Shown here one piece after another: positions 5,691 to 13,883 of a stretch of 20,387 nt of DNA. Location: the NCBI GenBank assembly GCA_051867815.1, contig JBJDZD010000014.1, positions 1 to 20,387 of the forward strand, read 5' to 3'. The translations under genes were made by a program, and so were the position numbers. The stretch comes from CAG-390 sp051867815. Its GTDB lineage: Bacteria > Bacillota > Clostridia > Oscillospirales > CAG-272. How positions within the stretch are numbered: the stretch's first letter is position 1; each line of letters starts with the position of its first letter. A model generated the notes under the pieces. That model was not told where the DNA came from and made no database searches. It saw nothing but the letters and a program-made list of their open reading frames with translations.

Positions 5691-8123
5691 ATGAATAACA
5701 AATTTACTCAAACGGCTCAGAGCACGCTCGCCGAAGCAATGGCGTTTGCGCGCGAGCTTGGGCACACTTATATAGGCTCGGAGCATCTTTTGCTCGGTAT
5801 TCTAACTGCGGGGGAGTCCTCGGCGGCGCGGTTTTTAACGGCAAGAGGGGTCGACGTCGACCGCTTGCGTGAGGTCATCTGCCGCATTGCAGGTACTTCC
5901 CTGCCCGTTCCTCTCCTGCCCTCCGACATGACACCGAAAACGAAGAAGATCATTGAAGGCTCGGGCACACTCTCGCAAAAATACGGTCAGAGCTACATCG
6001 GAACGGAGCATCTGCTCCTGTCCCTGCTCGAAGAACGCGATTGTGCCGCCGTTAAGATCCTTGAATCGCTCGGCATCCGCACCGGGGATATAAGGCAGGA
6101 CATTGCGGAATTTTTGGAGGGACTTTCCGATCTTGCTCCGGTGCTTCACGAGGAAAAGGAACACGGCAATCTTTCCAAAAATGCGCCCACTCTGATGAAG
6201 TACGGGCGCGATCTTACTGCGCTTGCGGGGGCAGGCAAGATCGACCCCATCATAGGACGGGACGACGAGAGCGAGCGCGTGATACAAATTCTTTGCAGAC
6301 GCACAAAGAACAATCCCTGCCTGATAGGCGAGCCGGGTGTCGGAAAGACCGCAGTCGTTGAGGGCCTTGCACAGAGGATCGCGGACGGCGACGTTCCCGA
6401 TCTGCTTTCGGGCAAGCGGATAATCACGCTTGACATTCCCGGCATGATTGCCGGAGCAAAGTACCGCGGAGAATTTGAGGAACGCATGAAGGCGGTCATT
6501 GAGGAGGCACGCAATAACCGCGAAGCCGTGATTTTCATTGACGAGATACACACCATCGTCGGCGCCGGAGCGGCTGAAGGTGCAGTTGATGCCGCAAACA
6601 TCTTAAAGCCCGCGCTTGCGAGAGGCGAGCTTCAGGTCATCGGCGCGACGACACTTTCGGAGTACCGCAAGAACATCGAGAAAGATGCGGCACTTGAACG
6701 CAGATTTCAACCCATAGAGGTCGGCGAACCGAGCGAGGAAGCCGCTGAGGAGATACTGCTCGGTCTGCGCGACAAATATGAGGCGCACCACGGCATCCGC
6801 ATCACGGATGCCGCGATAAAGGCGGCGGTGCGGCTTTCCGCACGATATATCAACGACAGATTCCTACCCGACAAGGCAATAGACTTGATCGACGAATCCG
6901 CAAGCGGAAAGCGCATTGCCGCGCACAATTCTCCAAGTGAGCTGCGCGAAATGGAACGCAAGCTCAAATCCGTGATTCACGAAAAGGACGAAGCGATCTC
7001 AAATCAGCAATTTGAGCGTGCCGCGGCACTCAGGGATGAGGAAGCGGCGCTTCGTGAGCAATTCTCCGAGCTTCAAAAGTCGATAGATGCGCAGAACGGC
7101 ACGCATAACGATGCACAGCTGACCGCAGACGACATTGCCCGAACACTCACAAAGCAAACGGGCATACCGGTTGCCGACTTGACCGCGGACGAGAGCGAAA
7201 GGTTATCGGGGCTGTACGATAAGCTATGCGAACGTGTTATAGGTCAACAAAAGGCCTGCGAGACGGTGGCGTCGGCAATCATACGCGGCAGAACCGGACT
7301 TGACAGGCGTGGCGGCCCCATCGGGTCCTTCATTTTTCTCGGACAGAGCGGTGTGGGAAAAACCGAGCTATGCCGCGTGCTTTGCGAGGTAATGTTCGGT
7401 TCGCAAAAATTCCTCGTGCGATTCGATATGTCGGAATACATGGAGAAGCACAGCGTTTCAAGGCTGATCGGCTCTCCGCCCGGCTATATCGGTTACGGCG
7501 AGGGCGGTCAGCTTACCGAGCAGGTGCGCCGCCGTCCTTATTCGCTCATACTTTTCGATGAAATCGAAAAGGCGCATCCGGACATCTTCAACATTCTCTT
7601 ACAGATATTGGAGGACGGCGTTCTGACCGATTCGCAGGGCAGGCGAGTAGATTTCAAAAACACTCTCATCATCATGACCTCAAACATCGGGGCGCAGTAC
7701 AATCGGACGGCGAGTCTCGGTTTTTCCAGCGACGGCAACGAGAGCCGCAGCGCAGAGGATCGCGTTCTCCGCGCCCTGCGTGAGGCTTTCAAGCCGGAGT
7801 TTTTGGATAGGATAGACGAGTGCGTATACTTTCCTCCACTCTCCGACGAAAGCATACGTAAAATATGCCGCCGACAACTATCCGAGCTTGCCGAGCGCGC
7901 GCGCGAGCAGGGTCTTCGCCTTAAGTTTGACGAGAGCGCGGTCGTGCTCATTTGCGACGGCGAGAAGTCTCGCGGAGGCGCGCGCCACCTGCGTCGCAGA
8001 ATAGCAAAGCTGTGCGAACGCCCGCTTTCGGAAATGATACTGAACGGGAAGGCGGTAAGGGGAACGTCGATCTTAATTCGCACCGACGAGGCAGGCGATG
8101 AATTGGCATTTGAGATTGAATAA
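5691..8123 (+). CDS. clpC: ATP-dependent Clp protease ATP-binding subunit ClpC
   Basis: This is a Hsp100 unfoldase that threads substrates into the ClpP protease. The 810-residue protein has two Clp_N repeats (about 1-145), a first AAA module with Walker A GEPGVGKT (213-220), Walker B VIFIDEIH (280-287) and pore loop AKYRG (256-260), a UVR-type linker (about 433-460), and a second AAA module with Walker A GQSGVGKT (551-558), Walker B LILFDEIEKAHPD (619-631), pore motif SPPGYIGYGEGG and sensor-2 GARHLRR. An LGF tripeptide at 676-678 matches the ClpP-docking loop, so it should work with ClpP. The usual Firmicutes neighbours ctsR, mcsA and mcsB are absent from the window; instead it follows the cortex-lytic genes. 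The ribosome binding site before the ATG (AAAAAGGGCGG) is unusually weak and can be sequestered in a hairpin. Identification is secure; the cellular role of this copy is not. Confidence 0.95.
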   Translation: MNNKFTQTAQSTLAEAMAFARELGHTYIGSEHLLLGILTAGESSAARFLTARGVDVDRLREVICRIAGTSLPVPLLPSDMTPKTKKIIEGSGTLSQKYGQSYIGTEHLLLSLLEERDCAAVKILESLGIRTGDIRQDIAEFLEGLSDLAPVLHEEKEHGNLSKNAPTLMKYGRDLTALAGAGKIDPIIGRDDESERVIQILCRRTKNNPCLIGEPGVGKTAVVEGLAQRIADGDVPDLLSGKRIITLDIPGMIAGAKYRGEFEERMKAVIEEARNNREAVIFIDEIHTIVGAGAAEGAVDAANILKPALARGELQVIGATTLSEYRKNIEKDAALERRFQPIEVGEPSEEAAEEILLGLRDKYEAHHGIRITDAAIKAAVRLSARYINDRFLPDKAIDLIDESASGKRIAAHNSPSELREMERKLKSVIHEKDEAISNQQFERAAALRDEEAALREQFSELQKSIDAQNGTHNDAQLTADDIARTLTKQTGIPVADLTADESERLSGLYDKLCERVIGQQKACETVASAIIRGRTGLDRRGGPIGSFIFLGQSGVGKTELCRVLCEVMFGSQKFLVRFDMSEYMEKHSVSRLIGSPPGYIGYGEGGQLTEQVRRRPYSLILFDEIEKAHPDIFNILLQILEDGVLTDSQGRRVDFKNTLIIMTSNIGAQYNRTASLGFSSDGNESRSAEDRVLRALREAFKPEFLDRIDECVYFPPLSDESIRKICRRQLSELAERAREQGLRLKFDESAVVLICDGEKSRGGARHLRRRIAKLCERPLSEMILNGKAVRGTSILIRTDEAGDELAFEIE

Positions 8124-8162
8124 AAAATAATCCCTATATTTTATGTTATTTGCAATTTTCTA

Positions 8163-8191
8163 TTGACAAACTTGCTCTACCGTGTTATAAT
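8163..8191 (+). promoter_or_regulatory. gdhA promoter
   Basis: A perfect consensus sigma-A promoter: TTGACA (8163-8168), a 17-base spacer and TATAAT (8186-8191). Transcription should begin about 8198, giving a leader of roughly 35 nt before gdhA. The preceding clpC gene ends at 8123 with no clear terminator. Confidence 0.92.
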
Positions 8192-8232
8192 TTTTGTATT
8201 AATCCAAAAAAACACGCAAAAAGGAGATTGTC

Positions 8233-9579
8233 ATGAAACAAACCAACGAATATCTTGCAAGTGTTATGGCTGACGTCGAACAGCGCAATCCCGGCGAAGC
8301 CGTATTCCATCAGGCAGTAAAAGAGGTGCTTTCCACACTCGCCCCCGCGCTTGAGGCTCATCCCGAATATATTGATGCAGAAATCGTTCGCCGCATCGTT
8401 GAACCCGAGAGAATGGTCATGTTCCGCGTTCCGTGGGTCGACGACAACGGTAAAGTTCAGGTAAACCGCGGCTTCCGTTGCCAGTACAACTCCGCTATCG
8501 GCCCCTACAAGGGCGGTATCAGACTTGACCCCAGCGTAAACGCATCCGTTATCAAGTTCCTCGGCTTTGAGCAGATCTTCAAGAACTCTCTGACCGGTCT
8601 GCCCATGGGTGGCGCGAAGGGCGGTTCAGACTTCAACCCCAAGGGCAAGTCCGACGCAGAAGTCATGCGCTTCTGCCAGTCCTTCATGAACGAGCTGTTC
8701 CGTCACATCGGTCCCGACACCGACGTTCCCGCAGGTGATAAGGGTACCGGTGCGCGAGAGATCGGCTATATGTTCGGTCAATACAAGAAGCTGACCAACG
8801 AGTGGACCGGCGTGCTTACCGGCAAGGCTCTCTTCTCCGGCGGATCTCTCGCAAGAACCGAGGCGACAGGCTACGGCCTTTGCTATTTTGTAAACGAAAT
8901 GCTCGCTTCCAAGGGTACCTCCTTCGAGGGCAAGACCGTTGTTATTTCCGGTTCGGGTAACGTTGCCGTCTATGCGGCGCAAAAGGCTACCGCTCTCGGT
9001 GCCAAGGTCGTTGCAATGAGCGACCGCAAGGGCTTCATTTACGACTCTAACGGCGTTGACCTCGATCTCATAATGGATATCAAGTTCAACCGTCGCGGCA
9101 ATATTTCCGAGTACGTTGAGGCTCACACCGATGCAAAGTACTGCGACGGACCTCACGGTATCTGGACTGTCAAGTGCGATCTCGCACTTCCCTGCGCTAC
9201 CGAGAACGAGCTTAACGGCGAGGACGCAAAGACCCTCGTTGCAAACGGTTGTATCCTCGTTGCGGAAGGTGCAAACATGCCCTCCACTCCCGAGGCAATC
9301 GAGGTATTCAAGGCAAACGGTCTGCTTTATGCGCCCGGCAAGGCTTCCAACGCCGGCGGCGTTGCAACCAGCGGACTTGAGATGTGCCAGAACTCCATGC
9401 GTCTTTCCTGGAGCTTTGAGGAGGTTGACGAGAAGCTTCACGGCATCATGGTCAACATCTACAATGCGGCTTCCCGGACTGCCGAGAAATACGGCAAGCC
9501 CGGCGACCTCGTGCTCGGCGCGAATATAGCAGGCTTCGAGAAGGTTGCAAACGCAATGCTCTGGCAGGGCATTTGCTGA
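8233..9579 (+). CDS. gdhA: NADP-type glutamate dehydrogenase
   Basis: This enzyme reversibly converts 2-oxoglutarate, ammonium and NAD(P)H to glutamate, linking nitrogen assimilation to central carbon metabolism in the cytoplasm. The 448-residue length is typical of hexameric bacterial GdhA. Diagnostic motifs are NSAIGPYKGGIRLDP (86-100), the active-site PMGGAKGGSDF with Lys129, PAGDKGTGAREIGYM with catalytic Asp169, and the Rossmann loop SGSGNVA (239-245). SDRKG (263-267) follows the second strand, which favours the NADP-type group, although cofactor choice cannot be proved by eye. The start has AAGGAG at 8221-8226. The gene stands alone between a consensus promoter and a palindromic terminator, and its codon choice is strongly biased (lysine mostly AAG, for example), suggesting high expression. 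Confidence 0.97.
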   Translation: MKQTNEYLASVMADVEQRNPGEAVFHQAVKEVLSTLAPALEAHPEYIDAEIVRRIVEPERMVMFRVPWVDDNGKVQVNRGFRCQYNSAIGPYKGGIRLDPSVNASVIKFLGFEQIFKNSLTGLPMGGAKGGSDFNPKGKSDAEVMRFCQSFMNELFRHIGPDTDVPAGDKGTGAREIGYMFGQYKKLTNEWTGVLTGKALFSGGSLARTEATGYGLCYFVNEMLASKGTSFEGKTVVISGSGNVAVYAAQKATALGAKVVAMSDRKGFIYDSNGVDLDLIMDIKFNRRGNISEYVEAHTDAKYCDGPHGIWTVKCDLALPCATENELNGEDAKTLVANGCILVAEGANMPSTPEAIEVFKANGLLYAPGKASNAGGVATSGLEMCQNSMRLSWSFEEVDEKLHGIMVNIYNAASRTAEKYGKPGDLVLGANIAGFEKVANAMLWQGIC

Positions 9580-9595
9580 AAGACTTATAAATATT

Positions 9596-9623
9596 ATAAG
9601 CCCGACCGCGCGGTCGGGCTTAT
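9596..9623. terminator. Bidirectional terminator, gdhA and M48 gene
   Basis: A perfect 28-base palindrome with arms ATAAGCCCGACCGC and GCGGTCGGGCTTAT, followed by TATTAT. It lies 16 bases after gdhA and 2 bases from the stop codon of the convergent peptidase gene, so it probably ends both transcripts. Confidence 0.88.
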
Positions 9624-9625
9624 TA

Positions 9626-11638
9626 TTATGTTTTGGAATAGATACAACAATTCGGAACTTTTGCAATCGCTCGCGCAATGTCCTCGTCGTAGACAAAGAG
9701 CGAATAATCCCAATCCTCCGGTGAATTGTCAAGAAGATGGAATACCTTGTCATAGATATCCGATTTTTTATCATCCGGAGCGTCTTTGGAAAACTCAATC
9801 ACATACGCGCTGCTCCAAAAATCCTCCGTGACCTTTTTGCGTACGAGCCATACCTTTTCTATATACTCTTCGCCAACACGTTTGATGTAATCGATGTTGT
9901 ACGCGGCGATATTTTCGGGCAGAACATCCTCGGCGCATAGTGTATCGTTTGCGTCGAGTGTACTCCATCCGGCTGTATCTATTTCTTTCTGGTAAAGACC
10001 GATACAGCGCTCGCGATATTCCTCCAGCCTGTCGGCAAGTCCCGTCTCGCAACAGTAATTACCTATCAATTCAAGGCCCCGCTCCGTGTAATTCGTGCTG
10101 TTTTCCACCGCTTCATAGATATCGTCGATGCCGCGATCGTCATAACGATTAAGGCGAATGCATCCGCGAATAAATTTTGCGTTTATAACGATACCGCCCG
10201 TATGCTTTTCGATGATTTCTTCGCTGAAGCGAATTGCTTCGTCAAACTTATTCAATTGGATGAGAGCTTCAAGAACAAATCTTGCTTCTTCAATGTCGCA
10301 GGGCTTGCCGCGTTTTTCCCAATCTTCAACCAAAGCCAAAGGCTCAAGATAATTCTTTTTGCGGTATTCCCCGTAATTCTCGGCTAACGCCTCAGAAAGT
10401 TTGGCATCATAAGCACGAACTCCCTTTAGAGCCTCCTCGCGATAAGCTCCTTCGGATTCGGGATCGGTAAGGCAGTAATCCGTTGCGCCTATCGTTTCAA
10501 GGCGAGTGCGCAAGATGGGGTGTGATGCGGAACGCGGCTGAATCTCCTTTTTCGTCAATTCCTTCCAAAACGCCTCGCGCTCGTGCATTTGCGCAAGGAA
10601 AGTATTCGCAATCGACTCTTTGAGATCCGGCATGATCGATTCGCCGCTGTAAACATGCCGTTCCATATAGTAGTCGAGCTTGTCATCGAATTTACCGTAG
10701 CAGTACAATTTGAACAATGCGTTTGCGGCAACGGTCTTGTCGCCGTATTCCGCCATTGCCCTGTCCGCAAGTTGTTCGATCACCACGGACGCAAGTAAAC
10801 GGTAGATATCGGTTTCGTACCATAAAATCACACCGCAAAATGATAAAAAGGGTATTGAGGTTGCCTTGCTTTCTCCCATCAGGAATTCGGCAAATGCGTA
10901 GACTTTATTCACGCTTGTATCCGTGTTCATAATATGCGCCATTTCATGCAAAAACGAGACATACAGCTCTTCCTCGCCCATAATGATCGGCATGGCGGGA
11001 TCTATGCGGATGGAAATAACGTTTCCGATCTTTGCAACACCTATATTTCCCTCGGAGTCAAAGGCAATGCGTACCTTTCCTTCGACTCCGACCTGTTGAG
11101 CTGCTTTTTCAACAAGTGAATGAAGCAAGGGATAGTCCTCACGATTCGTGTAATCCGCAAAGATTTTCTTCTTCGTGCCTAACGGAACGTTGATCACGGT
11201 CAAAGTCAACATACAGATGGCAGGTATCAAGAAAATGATGCTATATGGCAGTAACGATACGGAAAGAGACAGAAACGCGCATATTATAACCATTACGGCA
11301 AAGTATACTGCAATAAGCGCGTGCATGAGCCTGAGCTTTCTTCTCGCCTTCAGACAGTCCGAACGAATATTTTCGGCACGGGACAATATGTAGTCCTGCT
11401 GCTTTCTGACGTCGTTGGCTGTTGTGATCTTTTTGACATAGATATTGCGTGCGATAAGGTCGGCTATATAACATACGACCGTTATGATGAAGCAAATCAC
11501 AAATGCCGCAAGTAGAGGTTCTTGATATGCTTCCGGAATTGAGCCGCGAAAACCAATGCCAAATCCGACAATGACGGAAATAAGTAAAACGGAAAGCAGA
11601 AGGCGCGGTAAAATACTTTTGAGTGATTCTTTGGTCAT
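9626..11638 (-). CDS. Membrane M48-type zinc metallopeptidase with TPR-like tail
   Basis: This is a 670-residue putative membrane protease. Four hydrophobic segments (about 10-31, 42-62, 105-126 and 130-150) precede a peptidase domain with the zinc motif HEMAH (231-235) and a probable third ligand Glu288 in the helix EQLADRAMAEYG, followed by the HPILRTRLETIGA block (about 377-390) often seen in M48 proteases. The remaining roughly 280 residues are helical, and stretches such as FVLEALIQLNKFDEAIRFSEEII look like tetratricopeptide repeats, perhaps for partner or substrate binding. M48 members such as HtpX and BepA act in envelope quality control, but this protein is much longer than HtpX and its substrate is unknown. 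The start ATG overlaps by one base the stop of the upstream oxidoreductase gene (TAATG), with GGAGAAG just before it, so the two are translationally coupled. Confidence 0.85.
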   Translation of the reverse strand: MTKESLKSILPRLLLSVLLISVIVGFGIGFRGSIPEAYQEPLLAAFVICFIITVVCYIADLIARNIYVKKITTANDVRKQQDYILSRAENIRSDCLKARRKLRLMHALIAVYFAVMVIICAFLSLSVSLLPYSIIFLIPAICMLTLTVINVPLGTKKKIFADYTNREDYPLLHSLVEKAAQQVGVEGKVRIAFDSEGNIGVAKIGNVISIRIDPAMPIIMGEEELYVSFLHEMAHIMNTDTSVNKVYAFAEFLMGESKATSIPFLSFCGVILWYETDIYRLLASVVIEQLADRAMAEYGDKTVAANALFKLYCYGKFDDKLDYYMERHVYSGESIMPDLKESIANTFLAQMHEREAFWKELTKKEIQPRSASHPILRTRLETIGATDYCLTDPESEGAYREEALKGVRAYDAKLSEALAENYGEYRKKNYLEPLALVEDWEKRGKPCDIEEARFVLEALIQLNKFDEAIRFSEEIIEKHTGGIVINAKFIRGCIRLNRYDDRGIDDIYEAVENSTNYTERGLELIGNYCCETGLADRLEEYRERCIGLYQKEIDTAGWSTLDANDTLCAEDVLPENIAAYNIDYIKRVGEEYIEKVWLVRKKVTEDFWSSAYVIEFSKDAPDDKKSDIYDKVFHLLDNSPEDWDYSLFVYDEDIARAIAKVPNCCIYSKT

Positions 11639-12876
11639 TAATTCTTCTCCCAGGCGTTTTTATAGAAATCCGCTTTGTTTTTTGACGGCTTATAATCGGG
11701 GTCGGAGCAGGGCGGCAGGGTGGGGGCTTCGCCGTTTTTGCCGTAAAAGGGGGTAAGGGTGTCGTCCTCCCAGCGCACTCTGTCAGCCTCGCGGTGAAAA
11801 TCGGGAATATCGTAGCGTTTACCGTCCTCAAGAATGCTTCGGTGCGCAAGAATCGCAACGGATGCCATGGTCGTAGCGAAATATTCGTCAAATTCGGGAC
11901 GTTTGTTCTCGCGTATGCAGTTCAAGAACTCGCGGATAATGTAAAAATCTCCTCCTCCGTGGCCGGCTTTGCCTATCAGCTCACGATCCTCCCGGGGAAA
12001 TTCCGGCATATAGAAATTCTTCTCCTCCTTACCCTCGGGGACATTCCAAGGGTCGTAGCGTAGCATGATCTTACCGCCCGTACCGCGTAGATTTTCAATC
12101 TGTCCGCGCTCGGTGCAGATGCGGTAGGAATTGCCGTGTGCGCCGAAGGCTGCACAGCCGGTTACGCGGAAAACGGAGCCGTCGTCGTTGAGCGTGGTGA
12201 TGATTGCGGCGAGATCACGAGAGTAAAGCGGACAGATAAAGGCATCCTCGTAGGCCATAACAGGCATGGCGGCAACCTTTACGGGACGCTGACCCGTAAT
12301 ATACATCAATGGCGCGAGGGAATGGGTTATATAGTAGGTGCTTGGCAGACTGCTGCGCCAATGCGTCGGCGATGGGCGGAGCTTGACGATCTCAGCCACG
12401 TTATCTGGGTTGAGGGGGTGGTTATATTCTCCCTCGGCAAAGAGGACGTGGCCGAGGGTGCCCTCTCGGTAGACACGGCGCATTTCCTGATTGAATACCA
12501 TAAAGGGATAGTTCTCCGCGAGCATAAAAAACGCACTGCTCTTCTCCGCTGCACGGACAATGCGAACACCCTCCGCCATCGTGCTGTTGCTCGTTGTCTC
12601 GCTGAGGACATGAATGCCGCGCTCAAGGCATCGAACGGCGTATTCCGCGTGCTCGTTGAAATAATTGCAGAGCATGACGGCGTCCATGGGATGTTCGATG
12701 AATTCATCGAAATCGCGATAGACGGCAAGCCCCTCTCCTGCGATTTTTTTAGCTTCTTCAATGCGGCGCTCGTCCTTCTCGCAGACTGCAACGATCTCTG
12801 CGCCTGCTGCGAGCATGCTTGAAAACAGCGAGCGGCCACGGCCGAGACCGAAAACTCCGAGTTTGATTTTTTCCAT
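11638..12876 (-). CDS. Gfo/Idh/MocA-family oxidoreductase
   Basis: This is a putative NAD(P)-dependent dehydrogenase, probably acting on a sugar, inositol or similar polyol. The 412-residue protein starts with a Rossmann fold IKLGVFGLGRGRSLF (4-18), then EIVAVCEKDERR, and shows the family order up to residue 95. The position normally occupied by the EKP motif, whose lysine takes part in catalysis, reads SETTSN (92-97), so that lysine is absent. ENYPFMVFNQ (121-130) and THSLAP with His185 keep other family signatures. Such departures occur in diverged subgroups, so this may be a different reaction or a catalytically altered enzyme. The ATG has AAAGGAG at 12885-12891. It is the first gene of a two-gene operon with the M48 peptidase, read from a consensus promoter. 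The substrate cannot be told from sequence. Confidence 0.85.
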   Translation of the reverse strand: MEKIKLGVFGLGRGRSLFSSMLAAGAEIVAVCEKDERRIEEAKKIAGEGLAVYRDFDEFIEHPMDAVMLCNYFNEHAEYAVRCLERGIHVLSETTSNSTMAEGVRIVRAAEKSSAFFMLAENYPFMVFNQEMRRVYREGTLGHVLFAEGEYNHPLNPDNVAEIVKLRPSPTHWRSSLPSTYYITHSLAPLMYITGQRPVKVAAMPVMAYEDAFICPLYSRDLAAIITTLNDDGSVFRVTGCAAFGAHGNSYRICTERGQIENLRGTGGKIMLRYDPWNVPEGKEEKNFYMPEFPREDRELIGKAGHGGGDFYIIREFLNCIRENKRPEFDEYFATTMASVAILAHRSILEDGKRYDIPDFHREADRVRWEDDTLTPFYGKNGEAPTLPPCSDPDYKPSKNKADFYKNAWEKN

Positions 12877-12905
12877 GAATTTTTCTCCTTTCCGGTACTT
12901 TCAAA

Positions 12906-12934
12906 ATCATATCACAAAAGTGCGCTTTTGTCAA
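12906..12934 (-). promoter_or_regulatory. Promoter of oxidoreductase-peptidase operon
   Basis: Read on the minus strand: TTGACA (12929-12934), a 17-base spacer and TATGAT (12906-12911). This is a strong sigma-A match about 30 bases upstream of the oxidoreductase start codon. The spacer holds a palindrome, listed separately. Confidence 0.88.
12914..12931. promoter_or_regulatory. Putative operator within the promoter spacer
   Basis: Inverted repeat ACAAAAG-TGCG-CTTTTGT with perfect 7-base arms, lying almost wholly between the -10 and -35 boxes of the oxidoreductase operon. A repressor bound here would block RNA polymerase. The regulator is not identifiable from the window. Confidence 0.55.
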
Positions 12935-13025
12935 GATTTTCGGGGATAATCTGAAAAAATACATTAAATTCCGAAAAATCAACAATAATTTATCTTGAGT
13001 TTATTATCAGTTGCAGTAGAAGTAT

Positions 13026-13031
13026 TATAAT
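13026..13031 (+). promoter_or_regulatory. Possible -10 element for the GT8 operon
   Basis: A TATAAT hexamer lies 30 bases upstream of the first glycosyltransferase start codon. No good -35 is found 16-18 bases upstream; the nearest TTGAGT (12995-13000) is 25 bases away. The site may rely on an activator or another sigma factor, or may be chance in AT-rich DNA. The rest of 12935-13048 shows nothing else I can support. Confidence 0.35.
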
Positions 13032-13061
13032 ATTGCTGATTTTGATTTGGGGTGAATGACC

Positions 13062-13883
13062 ATGAATATTCTGTTTTGCGGTGACTCCAATATTGCCGAC
13101 GGAGTGCTTATCTGCACTTTGTCCCTGATGCGCCACACGAGCGAGCCGCTTCACGTTTATATACTGACCGCATCGGTCAATACCGAAAAGAAGAAATACA
13201 CGGCGCTGGACCCGAGGTTTTCGGATTTTCTGGGCGACTTAATGCGGAAGAAAAACGAAAAAAGTTCTGCTCGGCTTTTTGACATTACTGAAAAATTCAA
13301 TTCCATGCTACCCACTGCAAATCTTGAAACACGCTTTACGCCCTGCTGTATGCTCCGACTATACGCCGATCTGGTTGACGGACTGCCCGACCGTTTGCTG
13401 TACCTCGACAACGACATCGTCTGTCGAGGCGACCCCCATGAGCTTTGGCAAACGAATATGGACAAAACAGAGATCGCAGGCGTGCTTGATTATTACGGCA
13501 GTCATTTCTTCCGCAAGAACATTTTCCGCCGCGATTACCTCAATTCGGGCGTGCTTATGCTAAATATGCAAAAAATACGCGAGAGCGATCTGTTTGCCCG
13601 TTGCCGCCGGCTTTGCAGGGATAAGGAAATGTTCATGCCCGACCAATCCGCGCTGAATAAGTTGGCAGAGAAAGTAATACTTCCCCGTCGCTTCAACGAG
13701 CAAAGGATCGAAAAGCCCGACACCGTCCTGCGCCATTTTTCAACGACCTTCCGCTTCTTTCCGCGCTTTCGCACGGTCAGCGTGAAGCCGTGGAACATCA
13801 AGGGGATGCACGAAATACTGAAAGTGACCGAATATGATGGTCTGCTTGACGAATATTTACTGATTAAGGAGAATTACAAATGA
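13062..13883 (+). CDS. GT8-family glycosyltransferase
   Basis: This transfers a sugar from a nucleotide-sugar donor with retention of configuration, as in the LgtC/GT8 family. The 273-residue protein starts MNILFCGDSNIADG, a nucleotide-binding first strand typical of GT8. It has the metal-binding DxD motif in LLYLDNDIVCRGD (Asp116 and Asp118), NSGVLMLNM (161-169), PDQSALN (193-199), a likely second metal ligand at His225 in LRHFS, and KPWN (242-245). No membrane segment is present, so it acts in the cytoplasm. An upstream ATG at 13056 is in frame, but GGGGTGA at 13049-13055 is correctly spaced only for the ATG at 13062. The stop overlaps the next gene by 4 bases (ATGA). It is the first of four coupled genes. 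The sugar and acceptor are unknown. Confidence 0.9.
   Translation: MNILFCGDSNIADGVLICTLSLMRHTSEPLHVYILTASVNTEKKKYTALDPRFSDFLGDLMRKKNEKSSARLFDITEKFNSMLPTANLETRFTPCCMLRLYADLVDGLPDRLLYLDNDIVCRGDPHELWQTNMDKTEIAGVLDYYGSHFFRKNIFRRDYLNSGVLMLNMQKIRESDLFARCRRLCRDKEMFMPDQSALNKLAEKVILPRRFNEQRIEKPDTVLRHFSTTFRFFPRFRTVSVKPWNIKGMHEILKVTEYDGLLDEYLLIKENYK

Noticed and set aside
8626..9798. 390-codon open frame antisense to gdhA
   Set aside because: gdhA is unambiguous in the other strand. The antisense frame results from its biased codon use, crosses the terminator palindrome and has no recognisable motif.
12136..12822. 228-codon plus-strand frame opposite the oxidoreductase gene
   Set aside because: Shadow frame; the opposite strand has a Rossmann motif, promoter and ribosome binding site.
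12995..13031. TTGAGT ... TATAAT as a full promoter for the GT8 operon
   Set aside because: The spacing of 25 bases is too long for sigma-A; only the -10 is kept, at low confidence.
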